Assembly: GCA_919902515.1 (NCBI GenBank)
Contig: CAKKRD010000047.1
Coordinates: 1-37,692 of the forward strand
Length of the DNA stretch: 37,692 nt
DNA from: Nitrosomonadaceae bacterium
GTDB taxonomy: Bacteria > Pseudomonadota > Gammaproteobacteria > Burkholderiales > Nitrosomonadaceae
Reading direction: 5' to 3'
Below the pieces are notes generated by a model, which saw only the letters and a program-made list of their open reading frames with translations, was not told the DNA's origin and did no database searches. The position numbers and the translations under genes are program-made. How positions within the stretch are numbered: position 1 is the first letter of the stretch; each line of letters starts with the position of its first letter. Positions 1 to 9,188 of this stretch are shown here, piece by piece.

Positions 1-44
1 CTGAAGAGGAGGCGGTGGAATCGGAGCACCACCGCGATAGCGGT

Positions 45-305
45 TTAGTTCAACGACATTAAACACCCATAATTAATAATTGGCGGGGCTTTTGGTGGGT
101 CAGATCCATATTGATTAGGGGGCGTCACCGTCCTAATTGTACGATTACCCCCAGTATCCACATATGACTGCGTGGTTTGTCCTGTTTCAAGATTTCTGCA
201 AATCTCTCCCCCGTTTAAAGTTTTATAACATTGAGTTGTTTGGGCATTAGCATAAGCACATGAAAGAATAATTGTTGCTGCTGCTGCCGTAATGATTTTT
301 AGCAT
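45..305 (-). CDS. Small secreted protein of unknown function
   Basis: I do not recognise this gene. The start chosen at 305 is preceded by an AAGGAA-type ribosome binding site; a longer reading from 347 would put a charged stretch before the signal peptide. The 86-residue product opens with a typical signal peptide (MLKIITAAAATIILSCAYANA), so it is probably exported to the periplasm. The mature part is short, polar and Thr/Gly/Pro rich, with three cysteines (two near its start, one near the C-terminus) that could form a disulfide. Its codon use and lower G+C match the neighbouring integrase, so it probably belongs to the integrated element. No domain is recognised. Confidence 0.5.
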   Translation of the reverse strand: MLKIITAAAATIILSCAYANAQTTQCYKTLNGGEICRNLETGQTTQSYVDTGGNRTIRTVTPPNQYGSDPPKAPPIINYGCLMSLN

Positions 306-501
306 GGCACAGGTTCCTTTTTCTTTTTTGAATCCCATACATTCCACATGTCATAAAGATATTGGTAACTGGAAGAGCAGCAATCACAACGATGTATATT
401 TACTGAGGGATATGCGTAATAACCATCGAAAAGCTCCTGCTACTTATGTTTCACCACTAGTCAGACAGTGATAATGAGTGCTTCGTTCCATTGCGCCTTC
501 T

Positions 502-1509
502 TTATGACCGACTATCAGCATTCATTTTCAATACAAGGTCAGCCGCTTTAAGGTGCGTATACTTTTTTAATTGCTGTAGCGTCTTATGACCGCTGATATG
601 TGCTACTTCCATAATATTGAAGCCGCGTTCAAACAACCTTGAACATGCCTCATGACGCAAATCATGAAATCTTAGGTTTTGTATATCTGTTTGATCTAAC
701 ATCCTGCGCCAAGCATTCTCAAAGCTATCTGGTCGTACCCATGTCCAGAAGACCCTAGGGTTATTTAACTGACGGGGTATAGATTGCAGGGCATCCACAG
801 CTTGCTTTGTTAGGGGAACAGTCCTAGCTTCGCCATTCTTCGTCAATGGCAACAAGGCAGTCTGGTTTTTCAAATCAATATTTCCCCATTCAAGGGCAAG
901 TAGTTCTCCTAGGCGCATTGCGGTTTCGATTGCTAATGTAATTATTGGTGCGAGTAGAAATGACCTGCTGTTCTTTGCTGCATCGATTAATGTTAACGCT
1001 TCAGCATCGGCAAGGCGTCTATCCCTTCCCCTTGATTGCTTAGGCTTTCTTACCAAAGATGCTGGATTACTAACTAACGGAATCCCCCAATCTTTAATTG
1101 ATACGTCTAGAAGATGGGCAATAGCCCCTATCTCCTTTAGAACCGTTGTTCCCTGTTTTCCATCAGCCAGCCGCTTGTCACGGTAGGCAGCAATATGTTT
1201 ACTCTGTAATTGACTAACAATGAAATGACCAAAGGTTCTTTTGAGGAAAAGAAGACGCTGTTTATCATTCTTGGCTGATCGTTTTAATGGTGTAACCTCT
1301 TGGATATAACGATCTATTAATTCACCGACTGTAATCCTGTCGGCTTCTTGCCTATTAATGAATACCCCCCTATCCATTTCAGATTCAATAAGCCTTGCCC
1401 ACTTCTCTGCATTTGGCTTGCTCTTGAATGTCTTGATTTGAGGAGGAAGCCCGGCTTTCCTGATTAAGACTTTGAAAGTATTGGAAGGAGTTTTTGTGAT
1501 TGTCGCCAT
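502..1509 (-). CDS. Tyrosine recombinase / site-specific integrase
   Basis: This 335-residue phage-type integrase would insert and excise the element it lies on by strand exchange at the tRNA-Arg gene. The N-terminal half holds an arm-binding region and a SAM-like core-binding domain (about residues 60-145). The C-terminal catalytic domain shows the full set of residues: Arg199 (AMRLGELLALEW), a Lys near 223, His282 and Arg285 (HDLRH), His308 (ISGHK) and the nucleophile Tyr317 (KKYTHL). I start at 1509 because a TGAGGT ribosome binding site lies just upstream; the ATG four codons earlier sits on that site and has none of its own. The gene looks intact. It runs away from the tRNA 3' end, the standard arrangement for tRNA-targeting integrases. 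The family is certain; the exact target is inferred from position. Confidence 0.93.
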   Translation of the reverse strand: MATITKTPSNTFKVLIRKAGLPPQIKTFKSKPNAEKWARLIESEMDRGVFINRQEADRITVGELIDRYIQEVTPLKRSAKNDKQRLLFLKRTFGHFIVSQLQSKHIAAYRDKRLADGKQGTTVLKEIGAIAHLLDVSIKDWGIPLVSNPASLVRKPKQSRGRDRRLADAEALTLIDAAKNSRSFLLAPIITLAIETAMRLGELLALEWGNIDLKNQTALLPLTKNGEARTVPLTKQAVDALQSIPRQLNNPRVFWTWVRPDSFENAWRRMLDQTDIQNLRFHDLRHEACSRLFERGFNIMEVAHISGHKTLQQLKKYTHLKAADLVLKMNADSRS

Positions 1510-1593
1510 GTCATACCTCATTAAAAAGTGTACTGAAAATGTACCGAATGGGTATTTTTGGGCAACAAGACTTCTTGTAACTCATTGTATTTA

Positions 1594-1669
1594 TGGCGCC
1601 CTGAACACGAATCGAACGTGTGACCTACCCCTTAGGAGGGGGTTGCTCTATCCACTGAGCTACCAGGGC
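1594..1669 (-). tRNA. tRNA-Arg (anticodon CCT)
   Basis: A complete 76-nt tRNA reads on the minus strand. The 7-bp acceptor stem (GCCCTGG with TCAGGGC, last pair G-T), D arm, anticodon stem ACCCC/GGGGT around loop CTCCTAA, T arm ACACG-TTCGATT-CGTGT, discriminator G and encoded CCA are all present. The anticodon CCT decodes AGG. Its 3' end is the likely attachment site of the integrated element to the left: the integrase begins 85 bp downstream. The tRNA is intact, so the insertion restored the gene. Confidence 0.97.
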
Positions 1670-1699
1670 GGAAGCGGCATTTTACGCTATTATTCCAGT

Positions 1700-2908
1700 A
1701 TGAATAAACCCGAGCAGGCCTCCGATGCGGCTCCTGCACAACGTAACAAACTGCCGCGCACCGTCGTTGTTCTTGGCCTGGTCAGTTTCTTCAACGATTT
1801 CGCTTCCGATATCGTCATCCCGCTCATTCCGATTCTGCTGGCAACAGTGCTGGCCGCCGGACCGGTGGCACTGGGTCTGATCGAAGGCGTCGCCGATGCG
1901 GTGGCGAGCCTGCTCAAGTTGTGGTCGGGACGGCATTCTGACGTCATGCGCGGGCGACGCAAGGGGCTGACGGTGATGGGCTACACGCTGTCCAATTTCT
2001 CCCGCCCGTTACTGGGGCTGGCCGGTTCCTGGCCGGTGTTGCTGCTGTTGCGCAGCATAGACCGGGCTGGCAAGGGCTTGCGCAGTGCGCCGCGCGATGC
2101 GCTGGTGGCGGATGCAACGCCGCCGCACATGCGCGGCTACGCCTATGGCTTTCACCGCGCGCTGGACAATGGCGGGGCAGTAGCGGGGAGTCTGGCAGCG
2201 GCAGCAGCGCTGGCGTGGTCCGACCTGAGTCTCACCGAAGTGATTCTGTGGTCGGCAGTTCCGGGCTTTGTCGCGGTGCTGCTGCTGGGCGTGGGCGTCA
2301 AGGAGGAAAAGCCCGCCGTGGCACCAACTCCTGTGGTGCTGCCGCCTTTGCGCTGGTCGGCGTTGTCGTTGCCGATGCGGCGCTACTTGCTGGTGCTGAT
2401 GCTGTTCACTTTCGCACGTGCCTCGGAAACATTCATTCTGCTGCTGGGGCACCAATTGGGCGTGGGGGTGGTCGAACTGCTGTTGTTGTGGTCGGCATTG
2501 AATCTTGCCAAGGCGGCCACCTCCACCTGGGGCGGACAACTGGCAGATCGCGTCGGGCGCGGGGCCTTGATGCTGATCGGGTGGACCGCATTCGCGCTGT
2601 CGTTCCTGCTGCTCGGTCTGGTCACGGATAGCGCCGGGCTGTGGGCAGTGAGCATTTTCTATGGCCTGTGCATGGGCATGAGCGAAGGGGCGGAGCGCGC
2701 CATCATCAGCGATTATGCCGACCCCGGCGAGCGCGGCACGGCATTTGGCTGGTATCATCTGATGGTGGGCATCGCGGCAATTCCGGCGGGACTGCTGTTC
2801 GGCAGCATCTGGCACTTCCAGGGTGCGGCGATGGCGTTCTTTTTCGCCGGCGGGCTGGCGGCCTTTTCGGCCCTGTTGCTGCGCTGGTGGGCGTGGCCCG
2901 TCAGATAA
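1700..2908 (+). CDS. MFS transporter
   Basis: This 402-residue protein is a major facilitator superfamily permease of the inner membrane. About twelve hydrophobic segments are visible, with the basic cytoplasmic loop typical of MFS between segments 2 and 3 (SGRHSDVMRGRRKGLTVMGY, near residue 75) and a similar one in the second half (GGQLADRVGRGALMLIGW). The substrate cannot be read from the sequence. Conserved stretches such as DRAGKGLRSAPRDALVAD and AERAIISDYADPGERGTAFGWYH are typical of one uncharacterised MFS subgroup. The start at 1700 is the first ATG after the divergent tRNA; an open frame reaching to 1472 would run through the tRNA and is not credible. No strong ribosome binding site is seen. 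Confidence 0.85.
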   Translation: MNKPEQASDAAPAQRNKLPRTVVVLGLVSFFNDFASDIVIPLIPILLATVLAAGPVALGLIEGVADAVASLLKLWSGRHSDVMRGRRKGLTVMGYTLSNFSRPLLGLAGSWPVLLLLRSIDRAGKGLRSAPRDALVADATPPHMRGYAYGFHRALDNGGAVAGSLAAAAALAWSDLSLTEVILWSAVPGFVAVLLLGVGVKEEKPAVAPTPVVLPPLRWSALSLPMRRYLLVLMLFTFARASETFILLLGHQLGVGVVELLLLWSALNLAKAATSTWGGQLADRVGRGALMLIGWTAFALSFLLLGLVTDSAGLWAVSIFYGLCMGMSEGAERAIISDYADPGERGTAFGWYHLMVGIAAIPAGLLFGSIWHFQGAAMAFFFAGGLAAFSALLLRWWAWPVR

Positions 2909-2968
2909 AAAAAGGGAATGAGCTTATGGTTTGGGGTGGCACTGCAAGTTTCACACAGGAGATGCATC

Positions 2969-3502
2969 ATGAAATCGCTAACTGTCATCACCGCACTGCT
3001 GGCGACGGTTCTGTTTTTCGGGAGCCATGCCGTGCGCGCTGAATCGCCCAAGGTGGGTCAGCCCGCACCGGATTTCAAGCTGCCTGACCAGAACGGCCAG
3101 ATCCACACGCTGGCGGATTTTCGCGGCAAATGGCTGGCGCTGTATTTCTATCCCAAGGACGACACGCCCGGCTGCACCGAGCAGGCGTGCAAGTTCCGCG
3201 ACGATCTGCACCAGCTCACGGCGCTGGGCGCGCAAGTGGTTGGCATCAGCGTGGACAATACCTCCAGCCATGCCGCATTCGCCAAAAAATACAATCTGCA
3301 GTTCCCGCTTCTTTCCGACAGCAAAGCCGAGACTGCCGCGCGCTACGGTTCGCTGCTCAATCTGGGCATCATCAAATTTGCCAAGCGCAACACTTTCCTG
3401 ATCGATCCGCAAGGCATCATCGTCAAGGTCTACCTGTCGGCCAGCGCCTCGCGCAACGCGCTGGAAGTGGTGGAGGACTTGAAGAAGCTGACCGCTTTGT
3501 GA
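2969..3502 (+). CDS. Exported peroxiredoxin, PrxQ/BCP type
   Basis: A 177-residue thiol peroxidase of the AhpC/TSA (BCP/PrxQ) family, reducing hydrogen peroxide and organic peroxides with thioredoxin-like donors. The start at 2969 follows an AGGAG site, and the product begins with a signal peptide ending near HAVRA, so it should act in the periplasm; most BCP proteins are cytoplasmic. The peroxidatic Cys69 lies in DDTPGCTEQACKF, and Cys74 five residues on is placed as the resolving cysteine of the BCP/PrxQ subgroup. The gene starts 60 bp after the MFS gene on the same strand and may share its transcript. Confidence 0.9.
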   Translation: MKSLTVITALLATVLFFGSHAVRAESPKVGQPAPDFKLPDQNGQIHTLADFRGKWLALYFYPKDDTPGCTEQACKFRDDLHQLTALGAQVVGISVDNTSSHAAFAKKYNLQFPLLSDSKAETAARYGSLLNLGIIKFAKRNTFLIDPQGIIVKVYLSASASRNALEVVEDLKKLTAL

Positions 3503-3520
3503 GGGCCCCTTTAAAAATGC

Positions 3521-3647
3521 AGATTGTTCATTAGCCCGTTCGTGGTGAGCTTGTCGAACCACACTCACTGTAAAACACAACCCTTCGACAAGCTCAGGGC
3601 GAACGGATGCTAGCAAATCACATCGATTCGAACCTAATGAACAATCT
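3521..3647. repeat. Nested inverted-repeat element (REP/MITE-like)
   Basis: Two nested inverted repeats fill this intergenic stretch. The outer pair is a perfect 14-bp repeat, AGATTGTTCATTAG at 3521-3534 and its complement at 3634-3647. Inside it, 3536-3562 and 3581-3606 form a second, imperfect pair sharing the core TGAGCTTGTCGAA with flanking CCGTTCG. The inner pair resembles the palindromic TTCGACAAGCTCAGG repeats common between genes in many proteobacteria. The element can fold into a long hairpin and may end transcription of the peroxiredoxin gene or have been mobilised in trans. It contains no gene. Confidence 0.75.
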
Positions 3648-3714
3648 TGGTTAAAGACTTGCTGCCGCAGCTTCTGTAGAATAACCGCAACAATAACAAC
3701 GGAGAATACTGATC

Positions 3715-4110
3715 ATGGCAAATCTGAGTGAAGACCAGCTGGTACAGCTGAAACAGGCGCTGCAACAGCGTTACCTGGAATTGCAGGAAGACGTGCGTGG
3801 CGAACTGGAGCGCTCGGGCGACCAGCGTTATATCGATCTAGCGGGTAAAGTAGGTGATGTCGGTGACGATTCGGTGGCCGACATGCTGGTGGATATCGAC
3901 ACCGCCATCGTTGATCGCCAGGTACAGGAAATGCGCGAGATAGAAACGTCCCTGAAACGTCTGGCGGCGCTGGACTTTGGTGATTGTGCCGATTGCGCCG
4001 GTGAAATCGGCTTTAACCGGCTGCTGGCTTACCCTACTGCGCAACGCTGTATGCCATGCCAGAGTCGGCACGAGAAAACCTTTCACCACGAATCGAATCC
4101 GAGCTTGTAG
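3715..4110 (+). CDS. DksA/TraR-family zinc-finger protein, short form
   Basis: A 131-residue member of the DksA/TraR family, whose members bind the secondary channel of RNA polymerase and alter promoter response, often with ppGpp. The N-terminal two-thirds is charged and helical (a predicted coiled coil). The C-terminal C4 zinc finger uses Cys91, Cys94, Cys112 and Cys115. It is about 20 residues shorter than E. coli DksA (151 residues). The tip region reads GDVGDDSVADMLVDIDTAIVD; it keeps an acidic character but is not the classic DxxDxA arrangement, so it may be a paralogue and not the main DksA. The start is supported by a GGAGA site 9 bp upstream. Confidence 0.85.
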   Translation: MANLSEDQLVQLKQALQQRYLELQEDVRGELERSGDQRYIDLAGKVGDVGDDSVADMLVDIDTAIVDRQVQEMREIETSLKRLAALDFGDCADCAGEIGFNRLLAYPTAQRCMPCQSRHEKTFHHESNPSL

Positions 4111-4125
4111 CAACAACAAGAATCA

Positions 4126-4719
4126 TTATTTGGCGCTTCCCGGCGCGGATGCTTTGAGCAACACCAGCACCGCGCCGCTGCCGCCTTCCTCCGGTCTGGC
4201 CTGACAGAAAGCCAGCACATCATCGCGCTGTGCCAGCCAACTCCCCACCCTGGTTTTCAGCACCGGCTCGCGATCTTTCGAACTGAGTCCCTTGCCGTGT
4301 ATCACTTGCACACAACGAAAACCGCGCTGACCGCTGCTGTTGAGAAACGCCACCAGCTCCAGCCGTGCCTGCTCGCGGGTCAAGCCGTGCAGATCAAGCT
4401 GCGCCTGTATCCCCCAGTAGCCACGGCGCAGCCGCCGCAATGTCTGCTGCGACACACCGGGGCGCATGAATGACCACGCATCGCCTGCCTCTATTTCCAG
4501 CGGAATGTGGTCGGAGAGCAAATCGGCCGGCGCAGATTGCGCGTCACGCGGCGTTTGCTGGGGAATGGGTTGGAGGCGCTTGCGCGCGTGAATGATCTTG
4601 CCGGGTGCGGCCAGCGGTGCCACGCCCCGCACTGCGTCGCGGAACAGCGATGTATCTTCCTCGCCACTCGTGGGCGTGGGTGCGGGTCCGGTTGCAGGTT
4701 TGTCATCACGCCGTTTCAT
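4126..4719 (-). CDS. Smr-domain protein (putative endonuclease)
   Basis: A 197-residue protein with a C-terminal Smr domain (about residues 105-190), recognised by LDLHGLTREQAR and VIHGKG. Free-standing Smr proteins of this type have nicking or RNA-cleaving activity in the cases studied; the biological role here is not known. The first 85 residues are Pro/Ala rich and probably disordered. It begins 21 bp after the stop of trxB on the same strand and is likely co-transcribed with it. It ends 15 bp from the convergent DksA-like gene. Confidence 0.9.
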   Translation of the reverse strand: MKRRDDKPATGPAPTPTSGEEDTSLFRDAVRGVAPLAAPGKIIHARKRLQPIPQQTPRDAQSAPADLLSDHIPLEIEAGDAWSFMRPGVSQQTLRRLRRGYWGIQAQLDLHGLTREQARLELVAFLNSSGQRGFRCVQVIHGKGLSSKDREPVLKTRVGSWLAQRDDVLAFCQARPEEGGSGAVLVLLKASAPGSAK

Positions 4720-4740
4720 GTGAAATGGCCCGAGTGCCGC

Positions 4741-5703
<963 letters not shown>

Positions 5704-5718
5704 TTAAAAATCTTTTTC

Positions 5719-5830
5719 ACCGCAGAGGGCGCGGAGGAAAGGCAAACAAAAAAACATCCAAGCAAAGAAAAAGGCAGCACGTTTCTTTGCTAACGTTTTT
5801 GATTTTGGTTTCCTCTGTGTCCTCTGCGGT
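5719..5830. repeat. Large intergenic hairpin of two 22-nt arms
   Basis: Arms at 5719-5740 and 5809-5830 are complementary over 22 nt, with three non-Watson-Crick positions. Each is G opposite T, so an RNA read from the plus strand would pair all along as G-U. Inside, the A-rich 5748-5772 is partly complementary to 5781-5800. The arm (ACCGCAGAGG...GGAAA) resembles a repeat found between genes in many proteobacteria. It lies in the gap between alaS and trxB and may act as a transcription barrier or mRNA stabiliser. Confidence 0.7.
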
Positions 5831-5848
5831 TAATAATTTGCTTCTACG

Positions 5849-8797
5849 CTAAGCCAAGCGTTGTTCCACCCAAGCCGCCACGCTTTCCAGTGCTGCGGGC
5901 AGATTGTCAGGCTCGGTGCCACCTGCCTGCGCCATGTCGGCGCGGCCGCCGCCTTTGCCGCCAACCTGTTGCGCAACCATGTTCACCAGCTCGCCTGCTT
6001 TGATTTTTGCGGTGAGATCAGGCGTCACGCCGGCAATCAGCGTGACCTTGCCGTCGGCCACTGCGGCCAGCACGATGGCGGCGGATTTGAGTTTATCCTT
6101 GAGCTTGTCCAGAGTTTCGCGCAGGGTCTTGGCATCCGCGCCTTCTAGGCTGGCAGCCAGCACCTGCACCCCTTTCACTGCCCGCACCTGTGCGGTGAGA
6201 TCATCGCTCTGCGAACTGGCGAGTTTCGATTTCATCTGCGCCAATTCTTTTTCCAGATGCTTTACGTTGTCCAGGATTTGCGCGATGCGCGCGGCGGCTT
6301 CCTGCGGCTGCGATTTCACCGCCGCCGCCACTTGCTGCAATTGTGCTTCCTGCTGCTGGATGTAGGCCAGCGCGCCCTCGCCCGTCACCGCTTCCACCCG
6401 CCGCACCCCAGCCGCCACACCGCTCTCGGCAACAATCTTGAACAGCCCGATGTCGCCGGTGCGCTTGACATGAGTGCCGCCGCACAACTCGCGCGAGGAG
6501 CCGATGTCCAGCACCCGCACTTCATCGCCGTATTTCTCGCCGAACAGCATCATCGCCCCAGTTTTTTGCGCATTCGCAATCGTCATCACGCGCGCCGCAG
6601 TCGCTGCGTTGGCGAGAATTTCCGCATTCACCAGGACTTCCACTTTGCGAATCTCTGCATCCGTCAGCGGCTGGTTATGCACGAAGTCAAAGCGCGTCTT
6701 GTCGGCATCGACCAGCGAGCCTTTTTGCTGCACGTGGCTGCCCAGCACTTCGCGCAGCGCTTTGTGCATCAGGTGCGTGACCGAGTGGTTGCGCTCGGTG
6801 CGCGCGCGCGCCAGTGGGTCAACTTCCGCCAGCACCTTGTCACCGGTGACCAGCCGCCCGCTGCGCAGCAATCCCTTATGTCCGAATACACTCGCCTGGA
6901 TTTTTTGCGTGTCCGCCACGGCGAACGTGCCGTTGCCGGCCAGCAGCTCGCCGCGATCCCCCACCTGTCCGCCGGATTCTGCATAAAACGGCGTCTGGTC
7001 GAGCACCACCACCGCTTCGTCGCCGGCTTCGACAAAATCCACCCGGCTGCCTTGCTGGTAGATGGCAAGCACCTGGCCTTCGTGCTGCAGACTGTCGTAG
7101 CCATGAAATTGGGTCGAGCTGCCGCTGTACTGCATGCCTTCCTGCATGGTGAACTTGCTCGCCGCCCGCGCCCGTTCGCGCTGGCGCTCCATGGCCGCCT
7201 CGAAGCCCGCGTAGTCGACCTTGAACCCGCGTTCGCGCGCGATGTCGGCGGTAAGGTCCACCGGGAAGCCGAACGTGTCGTAGAGCTTAAACACGCTCTC
7301 ACCGTCGATAATAAGAAACGCACTCAAGTCTTCATCGCCGACGGTAAACCACTTTACCGGGAAGTCCGATGCTTCCAATACACGAATCACTTCAGACGGC
7401 ATGCGTTTCGAAGCCTCATAGAAGACCGGAATGTATAGCGCGACACCCTCCTGCCTCCCAAACTCCAGCAACCTCTGAATATGCTTGGTTACACGATCAA
7501 CCAAGGCATTTTTTTCAAACTTCTGGATGTCAAATACTCGAATTCCAGCGATTCCACCGGCAATGGCAAAGCACCTGTCGAAACTCACTCCGGACTCGTC
7601 CGGGCCGCGAACAATTATTCCTTCTTGGAATTTTTGTTCAAAGTGCGTTTGAAGCCATTCGAGTGCGGGACGAGTTCGACTATTTAGAGCTCCATCTAGC
7701 TCGTACATCCCATTTTCTAGCGTCTCGGCGAAACGTTCTTCCTCCTGTTGCAGCATCGCTGCCACACGCGCCTTGGCTGCAACCAGCTCGGGATAGGCTT
7801 GCCCCATCACCTGCGCCAAAGCTTCCACCAGCAAATGAAAAAAAGGCTGCTTCTGCCCGAGCTGATAACCGTGGCGGATGGCGCGGCGAATGATGCGCCG
7901 CAGCACATAGCCGCGGCCTTCGTTGCCGGGAATCACGCCATCGGTGACAAGGAAGGAACAGGCGCGAATGTGATCGGCAATCACCTTGAGCGAATTGCTG
8001 CTCAAATCCTTGGTGTTCGTAGCCCGTGCCGCCGCCTTGATCAAAGCCTGGAACAAATCGATTTCGTAATTGCTGTGCACCTGTTGCATCACCGCAGCAA
8101 TGCGCTCCAGTCCCATACCGGTATCGACCGACGGCTTGGGCAGCGGATGCAGTGTGCCGGCACTGTCGCGGTTGTATTGCATGAACACCAGATTCCAGAT
8201 TTCGATGTAGCGGTCGCCATCGGCCTCTGCCGTGCCCGGCGGGCCGCCCGCAACGGCCGGGCCATGATCATAGAAAATTTCCGAACAGGGGCCGCAGGGA
8301 CCGGTATCGCCCATCTGCCAGAAATTGTCCATGGTAGCGATACGTGCCAACCGCTCCGGCGCAATGCCGATTTCGTTGAGCCAGATATCGGCGGCTTCAT
8401 CGTCCTCGGCGTACACCGTCACCCACAGTTTTTCCTGCGGGATCTGCAGCGTGACAGTGAGGAATTCCCAGGCAAACTGGATGGCGTTGCGCTTGAAATA
8501 ATCGCCGAAACTGAAATTGCCCAGCATCTCGAAAAACGTGTGATGCCGCGCGGTGTAACCGACATTTTCCAGATCGTTGTGCTTGCCGCCCGCACGCACG
8601 CAGCGTTGCGAACTCACCGCGCGCACATAGGGGCGCTTGTCCTGGCCGAGAAATACGTCCTTGAATTGCACCATGCCTGCATTGGTGAACAGCAGCGTGG
8701 GATCGTTGCCGGGAACGAGCGGACTCGACGCCACGATGGTATGGCCATGCGACTCGAAAAATTCGAGGAATTTTTGTCTGATTTCGCTGCTGTTCAC
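5849..8797 (-). CDS. alaS: Alanyl-tRNA synthetase with an internal insertion
   Basis: This 982-residue enzyme charges tRNA-Ala. The class II catalytic core starts with [16 protein letters not shown]; the tRNA-recognition region, the editing domain ([16 protein letters not shown] and later CGGTH, the zinc-binding proofreading site) and the C-Ala domain ([15 protein letters not shown]) follow in order. The family is normally near 870-880 residues. The excess is a block between [10 protein letters not shown] (ending near residue 371) and [14 protein letters not shown] (from 499), where other AlaRS proteins have only a short linker. The start is a GTG at 8797, with no in-frame ATG before it and a weak ribosome binding site. 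The reading frame is open throughout, so the enzyme is probably functional. It follows recA, recX and a small frameshifted gene. Confidence 0.97.
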   Translation of the reverse strand: MNSSEIRQKFLEFFESHGHTIVASSPLVPGNDPTLLFTNAGMVQFKDVFLGQDKRPYVRAVSSQRCVRAGGKHNDLENVGYTARHHTFFEMLGNFSFGDYFKRNAIQFAWEFLTVTLQIPQEKLWVTVYAEDDEAADIWLNEIGIAPERLARIATMDNFWQMGDTGPCGPCSEIFYDHGPAVAGGPPGTAEADGDRYIEIWNLVFMQYNRDSAGTLHPLPKPSVDTGMGLERIAAVMQQVHSNYEIDLFQALIKAAARATNTKDLSSNSLKVIADHIRACSFLVTDGVIPGNEGRGYVLRRIIRRAIRHGYQLGQKQPFFHLLVEALAQVMGQAYPELVAAKARVAAMLQQEEERFAETLENGMYELDGALNSRTRPALEWLQTHFEQKFQEGIIVRGPDESGVSFDRCFAIAGGIAGIRVFDIQKFEKNALVDRVTKHIQRLLEFGRQEGVALYIPVFYEASKRMPSEVIRVLEASDFPVKWFTVGDEDLSAFLIIDGESVFKLYDTFGFPVDLTADIARERGFKVDYAGFEAAMERQRERARAASKFTMQEGMQYSGSSTQFHGYDSLQHEGQVLAIYQQGSRVDFVEAGDEAVVVLDQTPFYAESGGQVGDRGELLAGNGTFAVADTQKIQASVFGHKGLLRSGRLVTGDKVLAEVDPLARARTERNHSVTHLMHKALREVLGSHVQQKGSLVDADKTRFDFVHNQPLTDAEIRKVEVLVNAEILANAATAARVMTIANAQKTGAMMLFGEKYGDEVRVLDIGSSRELCGGTHVKRTGDIGLFKIVAESGVAAGVRRVEAVTGEGALAYIQQQEAQLQQVAAAVKSQPQEAAARIAQILDNVKHLEKELAQMKSKLASSQSDDLTAQVRAVKGVQVLAASLEGADAKTLRETLDKLKDKLKSAAIVLAAVADGKVTLIAGVTPDLTAKIKAGELVNMVAQQVGGKGGGRADMAQAGGTEPDNLPAALESVAAWVEQRLA
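7310..7685 (-). other. Inserted segment within alaS (about residues 372-496)
   Basis: In-frame block that replaces the short linker expected in the tRNA-recognition region of AlaRS, adding roughly 110 residues. I do not recognise the sequence as a named domain. It looks like a folded alpha/beta unit, with segments such as [40 protein letters not shown] and [21 protein letters not shown]. Its G+C is lower than the rest of the gene: by hand count 178 of 360 bases in 7321-7680, about 49%. It has no Cys/Ser-start and His-Asn-end signature, so it is not an intein. Boundaries are approximate to within about ten residues. Confidence 0.7.
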
Positions 8798-8844
8798 GTC
8801 AAATTCATTTAGGGTTGACAGACCAAACTTGCCTTACTTCGGGG

Positions 8845-9188
8845 CTAACGTCGCTCTACTTCCATTACCGTCATTCCAACCGATTTACCTTTGATGATCG
8901 CAATACTCTCTACCCTTACCTTGACGCTGATCTCTTCATTCGTCTTGGGCAAATCCGCCTCAGTCAGAATGGTGATCTCCCCGCTATCGTCTTTCAGCAC
9001 ATAGGACTTCAGATTAACCAGCGGGATTCGAGTAATGTCTTTTGCTACGCCACGAAGCACGACTTCCTTCCATCAAAATTTGCTGGTGACTCAATAATTT
9101 CATTGATGGGCGTGATGCCGATAGAACCCCAGCCACCTAGTGCAACTACCGCTGCTATCAGCACAGTCAGAACAAAAAGTTTCCTCAT
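8845..9188 (-). pseudogene. Small membrane-anchored protein, frameshifted (OB-fold-like)
   Basis: Two frames join into one gene. The 5' part from the ATG at 9188 encodes a hydrophobic N-terminal anchor (MRKLFVLTVLIAAVVALGG) and continues to INEIIESPANFDG. The rest, LRGVAKDITRIPLVNLKSYVLKDDSGEITILTEADLPK and onward to the stop at 8845, is in another frame. Restoring one base near 9065-9072 (GGAAGG read as GGAAAGG) joins them smoothly as FDGKEVVLRG. The fragments resemble small OB-fold-like proteins, but I cannot name the family. The start overlaps the recX stop as ATGA, a sign of coupled translation. It could be a recent pseudogene or a sequencing error in a short A run. Confidence 0.65.

Larger units (their letters stand above)
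1..1593. mobile_element. Right end of an integrated genetic element (partial)
   Basis: This stretch ends exactly at the 3' end of a tRNA-Arg gene and carries a tyrosine integrase 85 bp from that tRNA end, transcribed away from it. That is the usual layout of an element integrated at a tRNA 3' end. The DNA is visibly more A+T rich than the genes after 1700. The other end lies left of the window, so size and cargo are unknown. Only a small secreted protein and the integrase are seen. The 154 bp between them (348-501) holds no gene I can support. That this is one integrated element is inferred from layout and composition. Confidence 0.7.

Noticed and set aside
1472-1699. N-terminal extension of the MFS gene through the tRNA
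   Set aside because: It would translate antisense tRNA-Arg and integrase start sequence; the family-like protein begins near 1700.
2009-2815. Long open frame on the minus strand inside the MFS gene
   Set aside because: Gln/His/Arg-rich translation typical of the reverse of a G+C-rich gene; the plus-strand MFS protein explains the region.
4713-4726. Second parS-like site, GTTTCATGTGAAAT, over the start of the Smr-domain gene
   Set aside because: It differs from the conserved 16-bp parS at four positions, two of them in the core, and lies over a start codon; chance is the simpler explanation.
7310-7685. Intein in alaS
   Set aside because: The inserted block has no Cys or Ser at a clear start, no His-Asn end and no splicing-domain motifs, and it is shorter than usual mini-inteins.
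6257-8812. Long plus-strand open frames opposite alaS
   Set aside because: Antisense shadows of a G+C-rich gene, with no recognisable protein content.
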